NCBI GenBank assembly: GCA_028692955.1
Contig: JAQUWH010000001.1
Coordinates: 1 to 64,000 of the forward strand
Length of the DNA stretch: 64,000 nt
Direction: 5' to 3'
Origin: Clostridia bacterium
GTDB lineage: Bacteria > Bacillota > Clostridia > TANB77 > CAG-465
Each line of letters starts with the position of its first letter. Positions within the stretch are counted from its first letter, which is position 1. The notes under the pieces are model-generated. The model saw only the letters and a list, made by a program, of their open reading frames with translations. It was not told where the DNA came from and did not search any database. Positions 1-9,130 of the stretch are shown piece by piece. The translations under genes and the position numbers were made by a program.

Positions 1-169
1 TTTTTCAATGTACTTAAGCCACTCATGTTTAGTGACTGTATTTAGTTTAACACAATTTGAACTTCTTGTCAACACTTTTTATGTAATTTTTTAAACTTTT
101 TTACATAATTCTGTTACATCTTTTTTTATAACTTTTTGTTTTCTTTCTTTTCAACTTGCGACGCTTTAT

Positions 170-198
170 ATATTACCATTTTTGTTTTCCTTTGTCAA
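170..198 (-). promoter_or_regulatory. candidate sigma-A promoter reading out of the window
   Basis: On the minus strand a TTGACA -35 (193-198) and a TAATAT -10 (170-175) are separated by 17 bases. It points left, so it would drive a gene outside the window. The rest of 1-250 is T-rich and shows no gene; TTTGACAAA at 225-233 resembles a Spo0A box. No downstream gene can be seen to confirm it. Confidence 0.35.
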
Positions 199-250
199 TC
201 TTTTTTTGTCACTTTTTTTATTTTTTTGACAAATTTTGCGTCAAACCCTT

Positions 251-481
251 TTAAATGTCTACTAAAATCACATCTTCTCCTATCTTTTTAATCTTATTCC
301 ACGGTATTGTTACATTGTTTTTACCCATTACATTTGTAAATAATTTACCCGTTTTTGCTACTATAATAGAATGTATTTCACCATTTTCAAAATCTGCTTG
401 AACATCTACAACAAATCCTAGTATTTTCCCATCATTCATACTTATTACTTCTTTTTGTTTAAAATCAATCCCTCTTGACAT
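251..481 (-). CDS. ymxH: YlmC/YmxH-type PRC-barrel protein
   Basis: Small protein of about 76 residues that matches the YlmC/YmxH family, PRC-barrel proteins found in spore formers. The single domain opens MSRGIDFKQKEVISM and continues with a glycine-rich turn (DGKILGFVVDV) and an IPWNKIKKIGEDVILV ending, which is the usual pattern. I chose the internal ATG at 481 because GGTGA lies just upstream; an ATG four codons earlier would place that ribosome site inside the gene. It follows murF on the same strand but is separated from it by a terminator, so it is probably transcribed separately. The molecular role is not established. Confidence 0.75.
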   Translation of the reverse strand: MSRGIDFKQKEVISMNDGKILGFVVDVQADFENGEIHSIIVAKTGKLFTNVMGKNNVTIPWNKIKKIGEDVILVDI

Positions 482-524
482 ATAAATCACCATTATATTT
501 TATGAATCTACTCTTTTTTTTATA

Positions 525-562
525 CGAAAAAACACACGTTGTTTTTTCAAACATGTGCTTTT
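525..562 (-). terminator. rho-independent terminator after murF
   Basis: Arms at 531-540 and 549-558 pair over ten bases (two G-T pairs), with an A tract on the plus strand to the left that reads as a T tract on the minus strand. A T run on the right could also make it work in the other direction. Confidence 0.7.
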
Positions 563-565
563 TTA

Positions 566-1957
566 TTATTTTTGCTCTAGCATTCTTTCAATCTCATTAT
601 ATAATGTGGTAAATTTCATTCCATTCGATGCTTTAAAGTATACAACATCTCCTTCTCTTATCTCTTTGATTAATTCTGCTACTAATTTATCCCTCTCATC
701 AAAGCATTTGATATGTGTTTCATCCATATATCTACCCGCCTCTTTAGCCATTAATTTCATTTTATCTCCTAATGTATAGATATAATTATAATTTACTATA
801 TCAAAAATGCTTGCTAATTTTTTATGTATTTCATTTGCATTTTCTCCAAGATCAAACATATCTCCTAGTACCGCAATTTTTCTTTTAGCTGTTAAATTAT
901 AAACAGTAATCAAACCTGATCTCATTGATTCATTGCTGGCATTATAAGTATCGTCAATTAAAGTAATGCCGTTAATTGTATTTTTCTGCATTCTACCAAC
1001 AAAATTTTTGTAATCTGCTATACCTCTTATGATATCTTCTTTGGAAACATTAAATGTTTCTCCAACCTTTATTCCCATAAGAGTGTTGTATATATTATGA
1101 TTTCCAATTTGATTTACTTTTACTTCTAATTTTTCATTATAGATTGTTGTAACAAATTTTAGATAATCTTCTCCCGTTATAATATTTCCCACATTATCGA
1201 TACTAACTTTTATTACATCATAATTATTATTTGACGTAAGCGTAGACAGATATTTATCATCACCGTTTGTAATTACTTTTGATATACCTTTTATATGATT
1301 TGTCAGTTTTAACTTTTCACTAAATATATTTTCCTGTGTTTTAAAAGTACCAATATGTGAAGTGCCAATTAGCGTTATCACAACAACATCAGGTTTTAAT
1401 AGTTCGGATAATTCTTCCATTTCATCGAACTTATCGATTCCCGCTTCTAATATACATACTTCTTGGCAATCAATTAATAGACACATAATAGATATACCAA
1501 TATTACTGTTATAATTTTTTTTAGTCACTAACGTCGTATACTTTTGTGAAAGGATACTTGCTACCATTTCCCTTGTGCTCGTTTTTCCAACACTTCCCGT
1601 GATGGCAACAATAGGAATATCCCTATGTTTTTCTCTGTTATATTTACCAGCACTTACTAAGGCTTTTAAAGTATCTTCTACTTCTATAATACAAACATTA
1701 GGGTTTAACGCTTTACTTTCCTCAATAATTTTTTCCTTATTATCATATTTCGAACTGATAAAAAACCCAGATACGTTTTTCTTTACACAATCAATAATAT
1801 AACAATGACCATCTGTGTTTTCACCAATAAGAGGGATAAAAAAATCGCCACTTTTTATCTCTCTACTATCTATTTCATAGCTTTTAGGAATAAAGTTTCC
1901 GTCGCCATTATATAACCTACCATTACACGCTTTTACAATTTCATTAATATTTAACAT
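566..1957 (-). CDS. murF: UDP-N-acetylmuramoyl-tripeptide--D-alanyl-D-alanine ligase MurF
   Basis: 463 residues, normal for MurF. This cytoplasmic ATP-dependent ligase adds D-Ala-D-Ala to UDP-MurNAc-tripeptide, the last soluble step of peptidoglycan precursor synthesis. An N-terminal UDP-binding region (SYEIDSREIKSGDFF, around 25-40) is followed by the ATP loop AITGSVGKTSTREM (around residue 119), the KKNYNSNIGI segment and, in the C-terminal domain, LIDDTYNASNESM, all family hallmarks. The start has GGTGA nine bases upstream. It lies in a minus-strand run after sigG and the amidase gene, and a terminator follows. There are no signs of damage. Confidence 0.95.
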   Translation of the reverse strand: MLNINEIVKACNGRLYNGDGNFIPKSYEIDSREIKSGDFFIPLIGENTDGHCYIIDCVKKNVSGFFISSKYDNKEKIIEESKALNPNVCIIEVEDTLKALVSAGKYNREKHRDIPIVAITGSVGKTSTREMVASILSQKYTTLVTKKNYNSNIGISIMCLLIDCQEVCILEAGIDKFDEMEELSELLKPDVVVITLIGTSHIGTFKTQENIFSEKLKLTNHIKGISKVITNGDDKYLSTLTSNNNYDVIKVSIDNVGNIITGEDYLKFVTTIYNEKLEVKVNQIGNHNIYNTLMGIKVGETFNVSKEDIIRGIADYKNFVGRMQKNTINGITLIDDTYNASNESMRSGLITVYNLTAKRKIAVLGDMFDLGENANEIHKKLASIFDIVNYNYIYTLGDKMKLMAKEAGRYMDETHIKCFDERDKLVAELIKEIREGDVVYFKASNGMKFTTLYNEIERMLEQK

Positions 1958-1993
1958 GTTCTCACCTTTTATTATTTTAGCACAGAATTTAGT

Positions 1994-2536
1994 TTAAGAC
2001 AAGCCAACGAAATAATTTTCTATCCCTTTTGCAATTGCCCTCCCAATATTTTCTATATTATCAATAATCCATTTTGCATCTTCTGGATTGTCATGAAAGG
2101 CCACTTCCAATAAAGCAGACGGTGCAAGGGTGTTTTTCACTTCATAAAGGCTATTTGTATAAATAACCCCTCTACTCGCCTCTTTATCAGGATAAATTTT
2201 TTCAATTTCATCATAAATATCAAGTGCTAGTCTATCACCACTAGTATCTGGTCTATTTGTATATATCTCTGGTCCTCTTGCTGTTGCTTCACCACCACTT
2301 GCATTACTATGTATAGCAACATGAATACTTGGTCTTAACATGTTACTTTCATCCACCACTTCTTTTAACGTTTGTTCTGGTTTATTTCTATATACCATAA
2401 ACCCTCTATTTCTTAATTCTCTTTCTACCACATCAGCAACTTGATTCATCCTCTGTTCTTCTGTACCATAATCATTTGCACCAATATTCCATTCTTGTAA
2501 TGATGGACTTAAATAAATACTTCTATTTTCTTCCAT
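1994..2536 (-). CDS. N-acetylmuramoyl-L-alanine amidase (Amidase_3), variant zinc site
   Basis: 180-residue single-domain amidase that would cut the bond between MurNAc and the peptide stem. The family core is present: GTEEQRMNQVADVV (Glu zinc ligand), HVAIHSNASGG (His ligand) and ALLEVAFHDNPEDA (catalytic Glu). The usual first motif, DPGHGG, is replaced by LSPSLQEW, so the first zinc-binding His is not evident. That SPSxQ-type opening recurs in clostridial and phage relatives as I remember them. No signal peptide is visible, so it would be cytoplasmic, for example acting in the mother cell. A good GGAGG site precedes the ATG. It sits between sigG and murF, which fits a sporulation link, but the substrate is unproven. 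Confidence 0.8.
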   Translation of the reverse strand: MEENRSIYLSPSLQEWNIGANDYGTEEQRMNQVADVVERELRNRGFMVYRNKPEQTLKEVVDESNMLRPSIHVAIHSNASGGEATARGPEIYTNRPDTSGDRLALDIYDEIEKIYPDKEASRGVIYTNSLYEVKNTLAPSALLEVAFHDNPEDAKWIIDNIENIGRAIAKGIENYFVGLS

Positions 2537-2605
2537 ATATGCCTCCTTATATTCATTATATATACAAGTATTACATTTTATGAAAGTTTGTGTTACTTCA
2601 TCACC

Positions 2606-3388
2606 TTAAAAATTTTTTTCATATCTTTTCTTTATTTTTTCTAATGCATTTTTTTCAATTCTAGAAATCTGAGCTTGTGATACCCCTAACTCATTGGCAA
2701 GTTCAGTTTGAGTTTTTTCCTGAAAATACCTTCTTTCAATGATAGTTCTTTCTTTTGAATTTAATTTATCTAGCATTTGTTTGATAGCAATACTATCTAC
2801 TAATTGCTCTGATTCTTCCTTTTCATTCTTTAACTGATCTAATAAAAATATTTGATCGCCACCATCATTATATACACTATCATAAATAGACATTGGTGTT
2901 ACCATACTATCAATAGCAAGTACTACATCTTCTTTTGAAGCATTTACCAACTTGCAAATTTCATCTATGGTTGGCTCTTCATTTTTTTCTCTAATATATT
3001 TTTCTTTTTCTTGTGATATTAAATAAGCTAAATCTCTTAAAGAACGAGTTACTCTAAAAGCACTATTATCCCTTAAGTATCTTTTTATCTCTCCAATAAT
3101 CATAGGAACCGCATAAGTTGAAAATTGTACTGGTTGTGACACATCAAAATTATCAATTGCTTTTATTAGACCAATGACACCTACTTGGAAAATATCATTA
3201 ATATTTTCTCCCCTATTATTAAACTTTTTTATAATACTTAATACTAATCTTAAATTAGCCTCAATGAAATCATCTTTTAATTCTATTTTCCCATCTTTTA
3301 TGTCATGTAGCATCTCCATCTGTTCTTTTTGTGATAGTTTTGGTAGTTTTGAAGTATCCATTCCTTGTATTTCCACTTTTACATTCAT
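2606..3388 (-). CDS. sigG: RNA polymerase sporulation sigma factor SigG
   Basis: 260 residues. This sigma-70 family factor directs late forespore transcription. The N-terminal stretch VEIQGMDTSKLPKL matches the SigG signature. Region 2 has NLRLVLSIIKKFNNRGE and DNFDVSQPVQFSTYAVPMI, with IGEIKRYLRDN, and region 4 ends in TQTELANELGVSQAQISRIE. SigF is the closest alternative, but it lacks the VEIxGxDTSKLP opening. GGGAGG lies upstream of the ATG. In Bacillus sigG also lies just downstream of spoIIGA-sigE, and that order is kept here, with a 238-base spacer between sigE and sigG. Confidence 0.93.
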   Translation of the reverse strand: MNVKVEIQGMDTSKLPKLSQKEQMEMLHDIKDGKIELKDDFIEANLRLVLSIIKKFNNRGENINDIFQVGVIGLIKAIDNFDVSQPVQFSTYAVPMIIGEIKRYLRDNSAFRVTRSLRDLAYLISQEKEKYIREKNEEPTIDEICKLVNASKEDVVLAIDSMVTPMSIYDSVYNDGGDQIFLLDQLKNEKEESEQLVDSIAIKQMLDKLNSKERTIIERRYFQEKTQTELANELGVSQAQISRIEKNALEKIKKRYEKNF

Positions 3389-3474
3389 ATGTATATCCTC
3401 CCTTTATCTTTTGTACTATTTTTTACATATGAATTCACTATTATACACATTCGACATTACTAGCTATAATGCGT

Positions 3475-3527
3475 GTTTTTACGTAAAAACCAGTATAATA
3501 TAACCCATTTGTTTTCTATTATACTGG
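3475..3527. repeat. palindrome and inverted repeat upstream of sigG
   Basis: A 16-base perfect palindrome (3475-3490) is followed by a perfect 11-base inverted repeat with arms 3490-3500 and 3517-3527. They sit in the spacer between the sigE terminator and sigG. There is no T tract, so these are more likely operator-like or structural sites than a terminator. Function unknown. Confidence 0.4.
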
Positions 3528-3598
3528 CAACGATTTAAATTATTTGTTAGATTTTGTTTTGTCTATATTTTTATTGAAATATAATGATTCATATAAAA

Positions 3599-3622
3599 AA
3601 GCTTGGAATAGTATCCAAGCTT
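3599..3622 (-). terminator. terminator after sigE
   Basis: Stem AAGCTTGGA/TCCAAGCTT (3599-3607 and 3614-3622) with a T tract on the minus strand, immediately after the sigE stop. Confidence 0.85.
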
Positions 3623-3626
3623 ACTT

Positions 3627-4337
3627 TTATGCTGTAAAATCTTTTTTTAGATTATTAATTACTTTCTTTTCTATTCTTGAGATATAGGATTGTGAAATAC
3701 CTAGCTTATCTGCAACTTCCTTTTGTGTCAATTCTTCATAGCCATCAAATCCATACCTAAGCTGCATAATTGTTTTTTCTCTATGATTTAATCTTTGAAT
3801 TGCTTGCATTAATACTTTTTTGTTATCACTCTCTTCTATCGATTTAAAAATACTATCATTATCTGTTCCTAATATATCACCAAGTGATAAATCATTTCCT
3901 TCACTATCCGTATTAATTGGTTCATCAATTGATATTTCTGTTTTTATTCTGTTATTTTTTCGAAGGAACATTAATATTTCGTTTTCTATACATCTAGACG
4001 CATAAGTAGCAAGTTTAATATTTTTATCCAAATTATAACTATTGATTGCTTTCATTAAACCAATTGTTCCAATTGAAATTAAATCTTCAATATTGACTCC
4101 TGAATTTTCAAATTTTTTTGCTATATAAACAACTAGTCTTAAGTTTCTTTCAATTAATATATTTTTTGCTTCAACACTTTTAACCATTAATTTTTCTAAT
4201 AGTTCTTGTTCTTCTTGTGGCTCTAATGGAGCTGGTAATTTGTCTGGGCCAGAAATATAATATAATTCATTTTCATTAATACCTAATATTTTTAATATTT
4301 TTAAATACACATTTTTTATCTTATCAACACTTATCAT
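3627..4337 (-). CDS. sigE: RNA polymerase sporulation sigma factor SigE
   Basis: 236 residues. This is the early mother-cell sigma factor. It matches SigE closely: a pro-region followed by [13 protein letters not shown], then region 2 ([52 protein letters not shown]) and a region 4 helix-turn-helix, [19 protein letters not shown]. The N-terminal hydrophobic segment fits the membrane-associated pro-sequence removed by SpoIIGA. Its ATG overlaps the stop of spoIIGA (ATGA), so the two genes are translationally coupled. GGAGC lies eight bases upstream. Confidence 0.95.
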   Translation of the reverse strand: MISVDKIKNVYLKILKILGINENELYYISGPDKLPAPLEPQEEQELLEKLMVKSVEAKNILIERNLRLVVYIAKKFENSGVNIEDLISIGTIGLMKAINSYNLDKNIKLATYASRCIENEILMFLRKNNRIKTEISIDEPINTDSEGNDLSLGDILGTDNDSIFKSIEESDNKKVLMQAIQRLNHREKTIMQLRYGFDGYEELTQKEVADKLGISQSYISRIEKKVINNLKKDFTA

Positions 4338-5146
4338 AAAGTTGCTCCTTTCAATTTTTCTAAGTAAAGATTATAACTTATCAATGCATTATATTTATTA
4401 TTTACATTAATTGTTTGATTTGAAAAACAAATAACAATTTTATTCAAATGATTTATTTCTGTTTTATTTTTATATATTTTAACGTCATTTACAATATAAC
4501 CAGTAATATAATCTTCTGATGCAACAGTTCTTATTATTATATTTGTCTTCTGATTTAATAATTTTTTAGCATTTAATATTTCAAAAAATTTATTATCCAT
4601 AAAAATAACATCCAGGGAGTTTGCATAATCGTATACATCATTTCCTGTATCCACAAAAGCCAATATTTCTTGTCCATGTATCTCTAGTTTATATGTTAAA
4701 CTCTCATTTTTTATGTTTGTTTTCCACAGTTTCCACAAATATTTGTTAAAAAGATAAGAAATACCTGCAGAAACAATATAGATTAATATTTTCACAATTG
4801 TTTTTTCTATCGATATTTGAAATAATAATGTTATGGATATAATAATTCCAACATACGTAAATGAAATAATATAATAATATATTTGTTTTTTTAAATATTC
4901 TTTTATACTTTTTGGGTTAAACACTAAATATATTGCAAATCCTATTACAATGATTTTTATTACTATATTTTCAACTATACTGTTTTTTAATATATACGTT
5001 ATTACAGTATAAATAGAAATAATGAGAGAGCCTAATAACATATACCTTTTCTTACTATTTGATTTTGTAAACATACTCGTTTGAAATATGATTACTAGAT
5101 TAACAACTAGGTTCTCAAAAAAAATATAGTCTAGGTAAATTTTCAT
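4334..5146 (-). CDS. spoIIGA: sigma-E processing peptidase SpoIIGA
   Basis: 270 residues. This membrane aspartic protease activates pro-SigE at the sporulation septum. About five hydrophobic segments fill residues 1-135 (starting [18 protein letters not shown]), followed by a cytoplasmic protease domain with [19 protein letters not shown], where DTG is the aspartate motif expected for the family. The length is slightly short of the Bacillus protein. A GGTGA site precedes the ATG. It forms an operon with sigE, as elsewhere in spore formers. Upstream lie a TATAAT (5164-5169) and Spo0A-like boxes, consistent with Spo0A activation. Confidence 0.9.
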   Translation of the reverse strand: MKIYLDYIFFENLVVNLVIIFQTSMFTKSNSKKRYMLLGSLIISIYTVITYILKNSIVENIVIKIIVIGFAIYLVFNPKSIKEYLKKQIYYYIISFTYVGIIISITLLFQISIEKTIVKILIYIVSAGISYLFNKYLWKLWKTNIKNESLTYKLEIHGQEILAFVDTGNDVYDYANSLDVIFMDNKFFEILNAKKLLNQKTNIIIRTVASEDYITGYIVNDVKIYKNKTEINHLNKIVICFSNQTINVNNKYNALISYNLYLEKLKGATL

Positions 5147-5163
5147 TTAATCACCTAGACCAT

Positions 5164-5230
5164 ATTATATCTATAACTTTATTAGAATTTTGTAGAATTA
5201 AGTATTAACTTCCATATTTTCATCGACATT
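5164..5230 (-). promoter_or_regulatory. candidate Spo0A-controlled spoIIG promoter
   Basis: A TATAAT -10 for the minus strand lies at 5164-5169, with no good -35 at 17 bases. TTTGTAGAA (5189-5197, plus orientation) differs by one base from the Spo0A box TTTGTCGAA, and a weaker match (AATGTCGAT on the minus strand) lies at 5222-5230. A poor -35 plus 0A boxes is the known spoIIG arrangement; the assignment here is inferred. Confidence 0.4.
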
Positions 5231-5260
5231 TTTTGTAACATGCTTTTTATAAGCATCAAA

Positions 5261-5289
5261 TTGACATAATATTGATTTTATGATATAAT
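5261..5289 (+). promoter_or_regulatory. consensus sigma-A promoter for the ClpP-like gene
   Basis: Perfect TTGACA (5261-5266) and TATAAT (5284-5289) with 17 bases between them, about 50 bases before the ATG at 5338. A short hairpin (arms 5240-5245 and 5251-5256) lies just upstream. Confidence 0.8.
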
Positions 5290-5337
5290 ATTATTAGATT
5301 TTATAAAAAAAATATTTAACGATTGGGGAATATTGTG

Positions 5338-5877
5338 ATGAAGAATGTAATTGCTATTAACGGTGAAATTAACCATGAAACTTACCTGTATGTAGCAAAA
5401 CAGCTGGTTGAAATCTTGACAGATAATAATGAGCAAATTTACGTTATTATCAATTCACATGGCGGGTGCGTAGACGTCCTTTTCGAACTCCTAGACCTAT
5501 TTGAAAGTGTAAAAGAAAGGATAACTACTTTTGCTACTAATAATTGTGAAAGCTCTGCTGCTTATTTGTTTTTATGTGGTACAAAACGTATTGTTGATCC
5601 ATTGTGCAAAGTTTTATTTCATACTGTTTCGGTACGTGAAGATTTTTTCATAGCTAATGTTAATAGGTTGCAATATATTTTAAAAGAGGTGAAAAGGAAA
5701 AACAAAAAATTAGAGTGGCTCGTAAAGCCATTTAATCTGCCACGTCATACCTGGAGGTTACTTTTTAATGAGCACAAAAATGTTGTATTCACTCCAGAAG
5801 AGTGTTTACAATATGGTTTGGCTACAGAGGTGGCTGAAATTGATATTTCCATCAACAAGCAAAAAGACTCGGATTAA
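5338..5877 (+). CDS. ClpP-like serine protease homologue
   Basis: About 179 residues with a ClpP/crotonase fold pattern: IYVIINSHGGCVDVLFELLDL (oxyanion glycines), then CESSAAYLFLCGTKR where one Ser takes the nucleophile position, LFHTVSV with the candidate catalytic His, and a TPEECLQYGLATEV ending typical of ClpP. It diverges clearly from housekeeping ClpP (no GxAASMG box), so it resembles the ClpP-like proteases of phages and accessory loci. I chose ATG 5338 because GGGGA lies eight bases upstream, rather than the TTG at 5323. It has its own strong promoter and stands alone between spoIIGA and ftsZ. Substrate unknown. Confidence 0.65.
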   Translation: MKNVIAINGEINHETYLYVAKQLVEILTDNNEQIYVIINSHGGCVDVLFELLDLFESVKERITTFATNNCESSAAYLFLCGTKRIVDPLCKVLFHTVSVREDFFIANVNRLQYILKEVKRKNKKLEWLVKPFNLPRHTWRLLFNEHKNVVFTPEECLQYGLATEVAEIDISINKQKDSD

Positions 5878-5891
5878 TATCCGGGTCTTTT
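5862..5891. terminator. bidirectional terminator between ClpP-like gene and ftsZ
   Basis: A 13-base-pair stem (5862-5874 and 5879-5891, one G-T pair) encloses a four-base loop that contains the stop codon of the ClpP-like gene. T runs on both sides suit the convergent genes. Confidence 0.85.
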
Positions 5892-5914
5892 CCTATTTAT
5901 TGATATATTTGTTA

Positions 5915-7057
5915 TTATTCACCTTTACTTCTTCTTAAGAAAGGAGGAATATCTAAATCTCTGTAATCGTTATTATTTGATGATGAAGATCCAAAAGAGC
6001 TTCTTGATGAAGTGGTAGGAATACTTCCTGTATTCATCATTGAATTGTTATTTACTGCATTATTTAAAGCTTCTCCAACAATTGTATCTAATTTTAAATC
6101 TTGAAATGGAGTTTTATTAAATCCAGTTGCAATTACAGTAATGATAATCTCATCTGTTAATTTTTCATCAATAACGGCACCAAATATAATATTTGCTTCA
6201 GGGTCAACTGATTTTTGTACTAATTCAGCAGCTTCATTAATTTCTAGTAATCCTAGATTTCTTCCACCTGTTACATTAATTAATACGCCGCCTGCGCCTT
6301 CTATTGAAGTTTCTAATAATGGACTATGAATTGCTTGTCTTGCTGCTTCTTGTGCTCTATGTTCACCTCTTGCTTTACCAGTACCCATATGTGCAATACC
6401 AGCATCTAACATAATTGTTTTTACGTCAGCAAAATCAAGGTTAACAAGACCAGGAATGGTAATAAGGTCAGAAATACCTTGTATACCTTGTCTTAAAACT
6501 TCATCAGACATTTTGAATGCATCTTCAAAACTTGTCTCTTTTTCTGCAATTTGAAGTAATTTTTCATTTGGTATAATAATTAAAGTATCAACACTTTGTC
6601 TTAATTCCTCAATACCTGCTTCTGCTTGCATCATTCTTCTTTTTCCTTCAAAAGGAAAAGGTTTAGAAACTACTGCAACCGTTAAAATACCCATTTCTTT
6701 AGAAGTTTCTGCTACTACAGGTGCTGCACCAGTTCCAGTTCCACCACCCATTCCAGCAGTAACGAAAGCCATATCGGCACCTTTTAGAGCTTCAGCTATT
6801 TCAGCTTTAGATTCTTCCGCACTACATTTTCCAATTTCAGGATTGGCGCCAGCGCCAAGACCTCTTGTTAATTTTTCACCAATTTGAATTTTTTTGTTTG
6901 CTTTTGATTCACTTAAAGCTTGTTTATCAGTATTAATAGCAATAAACTCAATATTTTTAAGTTCTGCTTCAACCATACCATTTACGCCATTATTACCTGC
7001 TCCACCAACACCAATTACTTTGATATTAGCCATTCCTGCTTTGAATTCGTTTTCCAT
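5915..7057 (-). CDS. ftsZ: cell division GTPase FtsZ
   Basis: 380 residues, normal for FtsZ. This tubulin-like GTPase forms the division ring. The N-terminal glycine loop [15 protein letters not shown], the tubulin signature GGGTGTG (about residues 104-110), the T7 loop region ([12 protein letters not shown]) and a Ser/Asn-rich linker ending in [10 protein letters not shown], the C-terminal peptide that binds FtsA, are all visible. GGAGG precedes the ATG. It lies 17 bases downstream of ftsA, so the two form a ftsA-ftsZ operon. Confidence 0.97.
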   Translation of the reverse strand: MENEFKAGMANIKVIGVGGAGNNGVNGMVEAELKNIEFIAINTDKQALSESKANKKIQIGEKLTRGLGAGANPEIGKCSAEESKAEIAEALKGADMAFVTAGMGGGTGTGAAPVVAETSKEMGILTVAVVSKPFPFEGKRRMMQAEAGIEELRQSVDTLIIIPNEKLLQIAEKETSFEDAFKMSDEVLRQGIQGISDLITIPGLVNLDFADVKTIMLDAGIAHMGTGKARGEHRAQEAARQAIHSPLLETSIEGAGGVLINVTGGRNLGLLEINEAAELVQKSVDPEANIIFGAVIDEKLTDEIIITVIATGFNKTPFQDLKLDTIVGEALNNAVNNNSMMNTGSIPTTSSRSSFGSSSSNNNDYRDLDIPPFLRRSKGE

Positions 7058-7074
7058 TATTTTTCCTCCTAAAA

Positions 7075-8358
7075 CTAATCTTCTTCATCAATTTTTTTTA
7101 CTTTTTTAAATATTTTAGAAACTTTTCCTTTAAAATAACTAAATCCTTCTGATATTTTATCCTTAAAATTTGGATCTGTCACTATTTCTACATCACTATT
7201 GACATGTTTACTAACTCCTAGACTTGCAATATATCTTACCATACCATACACAGTTGTATGCTGTGGTTTAATAATATTAATAAGTTTTGGACTACAAATT
7301 CTAACCTGATTTAATTTAAGAGTTAGCATTGCAAGTTCTTCTACTCCAACAATATTACTGATGCCTTGTCCTGTTAAAACGATACACTCTATCTTACCAG
7401 TAAGTTTGTTGTCTGCTATTAGTTTTTTAATAATTTGATAGATTTCTTTAATTCTAGCTTCAATAATTTGCACTACATCACTGCATTTTATTGTAGATTC
7501 TTGTGATTCGAACTGTGATTTAGTATTTAGTTTTATATTATGATTATTAGTAATCATTGCCATGATTGCTAGATTATACTGTCTTTTTAATTTTTCAGCT
7601 TCATCGTTTGTTATATCAAGAGTAATGGCAATATCGTTTGTTATATTCTCGCCACCTACTGGTATCGTATCATAAAATTCTAATTTTGAATTTTTATATA
7701 CTGATATATCTGTGTGTCCACCACCGATATCTACTAACAAAACACCAATTTCTTTTTCTTCTGGCATTAATACAATGTTAGAAGTTGCGAGCGTTTCTAA
7801 AATAAGCCCATCTAAACCAATTCCTGCATATTTCAATGTTTTTTGTATGCCCGCAATATAATCACCTTTTGCTATGACTACTTCAGCTTCCATTGAAAAT
7901 GTTTTACAAAATGCACCGATTGGTTCTTCTTTATAATTTCTTCCATTGACAATATATTGATAAGGTAGTATATCTATTATTTGTTCATCTTTGTCTAATT
8001 TTGTCGTCATTTGAATTTTTGAAAATAAATTATAGATATCATTGATTGTCATTCCATCGTTTGGTTTTTCAACCTCAGACTCTATTACAATTTTTTCAAT
8101 TCTGACATTCATTCCTTTTATATTCACATAAGCAGAATTCACAGATAATTCAGAAATTTGTTCCGCTGCTGTTACAGCCTCTTTCACTGAACTTGCGACT
8201 CTTTGTGGGTCTAATATTTGTCCTCTTTTAATACCAGAATTGTTAGATAAACCATAGCCAATCACTTCTATTTCACTGAATTTATTAACTTGTCCTATGA
8301 CACAGCTTACTTTAGAAACTCCAATATCTAGCCCAACTATAATATCTCCTATAGCCAC
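7075..8358 (-). CDS. ftsA: cell division protein FtsA
   Basis: 427 residues. This actin-like ATPase tethers FtsZ to the membrane. Phosphate 1 motif [15 protein letters not shown] is at the N-terminus, the SHS2 1C region around [10 protein letters not shown] and VNIKGMNV, phosphate 2 in [15 protein letters not shown], and the adenosine motif in [15 protein letters not shown]. The basic C-terminal tail ([14 protein letters not shown]) could be the membrane-targeting helix. The start is GTG with GGGGGTGA upstream. It is the first gene of the ftsA-ftsZ unit. Confidence 0.92.
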   Translation of the reverse strand: MAIGDIIVGLDIGVSKVSCVIGQVNKFSEIEVIGYGLSNNSGIKRGQILDPQRVASSVKEAVTAAEQISELSVNSAYVNIKGMNVRIEKIVIESEVEKPNDGMTINDIYNLFSKIQMTTKLDKDEQIIDILPYQYIVNGRNYKEEPIGAFCKTFSMEAEVVIAKGDYIAGIQKTLKYAGIGLDGLILETLATSNIVLMPEEKEIGVLLVDIGGGHTDISVYKNSKLEFYDTIPVGGENITNDIAITLDITNDEAEKLKRQYNLAIMAMITNNHNIKLNTKSQFESQESTIKCSDVVQIIEARIKEIYQIIKKLIADNKLTGKIECIVLTGQGISNIVGVEELAMLTLKLNQVRICSPKLINIIKPQHTTVYGMVRYIASLGVSKHVNSDVEIVTDPNFKDKISEGFSYFKGKVSKIFKKVKKIDEED

Positions 8359-8475
8359 ATTTTCACCCCCACGTTTTAGCTATATATATGATACTATTTT
8401 TTCTAAAAAAAAGCAAGAGTTTTTACAAAAAAGTGTAATAATTCTGTAATTTTTGTGAAATATAACTTTAACATG

Positions 8476-9120
8476 CTAATAATTGCCATAGTTTGCAACT
8501 TTTTGTCGTTTCTTATTATTCTCTTGGATGAGAAACACGTAGAAAACAAAAATAATAATAGAGGGATTAAATAAAAAAACTAATTGTATGATGCCTACTA
8601 ATAATAAAAAAGATAATAAGCATTTTGATAGGATATATAATACTGTTTCTCTTTTCTTTTGTTTCATATTAAAAAATTCAAGAATATTATCTAAAATATG
8701 ATATCCATCTAATGGAAAAATAGGAAACATATTGATCATGGCAAAAATCATATTAATTTCAAAAATCATTTTATTATTTGAAAATAGGCATGCTAGCATT
8801 ATATTTGAAAGTGGACCCACCATATATAATAGTATTTCTTTTATATTTTCTATTTTTAATTTAACTGTTTCATTTACATAAAATCTCTTTTTTTTAAATT
8901 CAATACAAACACCAGAGATAGAAAATTTAAAATTTTCTATCTCTTTACCAAATAATAAAGCAACTGTCAAATGTGCTAATTCATGAAATATAATAAATAA
9001 ATAACACATATAAAAGGAAAATAATATATTTCGTATTGTATATGAAAATAGAAATAAAAATAATACGATTAAAAAAATATTTTCAATTTCAATATTCATT
9101 CTAGAAAATCTTAATTTCAT
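8476..9120 (-). CDS. spoIVFB: M50 intramembrane metalloprotease, SpoIVFB-like
   Basis: 214 residues with several membrane helices. HELAH at residues 46-50 is the zinc motif and MFPIFPLDGYHIL (about 131-143) supplies the third ligand, the signature of site-2 proteases. In Bacillus SpoIVFB cleaves pro-SigK in the mother cell. Here the gene follows an M23-domain membrane protein by ten bases, the same pairing as spoIVFA-spoIVFB, which is the basis for the name. The C-terminal CBS domain of some family members is absent. The substrate is not evident, since no sigK lies in the window. Confidence 0.75.
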   Translation of the reverse strand: MKLRFSRMNIEIENIFLIVLFLFLFSYTIRNILFSFYMCYLFIIFHELAHLTVALLFGKEIENFKFSISGVCIEFKKKRFYVNETVKLKIENIKEILLYMVGPLSNIMLACLFSNNKMIFEINMIFAMINMFPIFPLDGYHILDNILEFFNMKQKKRETVLYILSKCLLSFLLLVGIIQLVFLFNPSIIIFVFYVFLIQENNKKRQKVANYGNY

Positions 9121-9130
9121 GATTACATCC

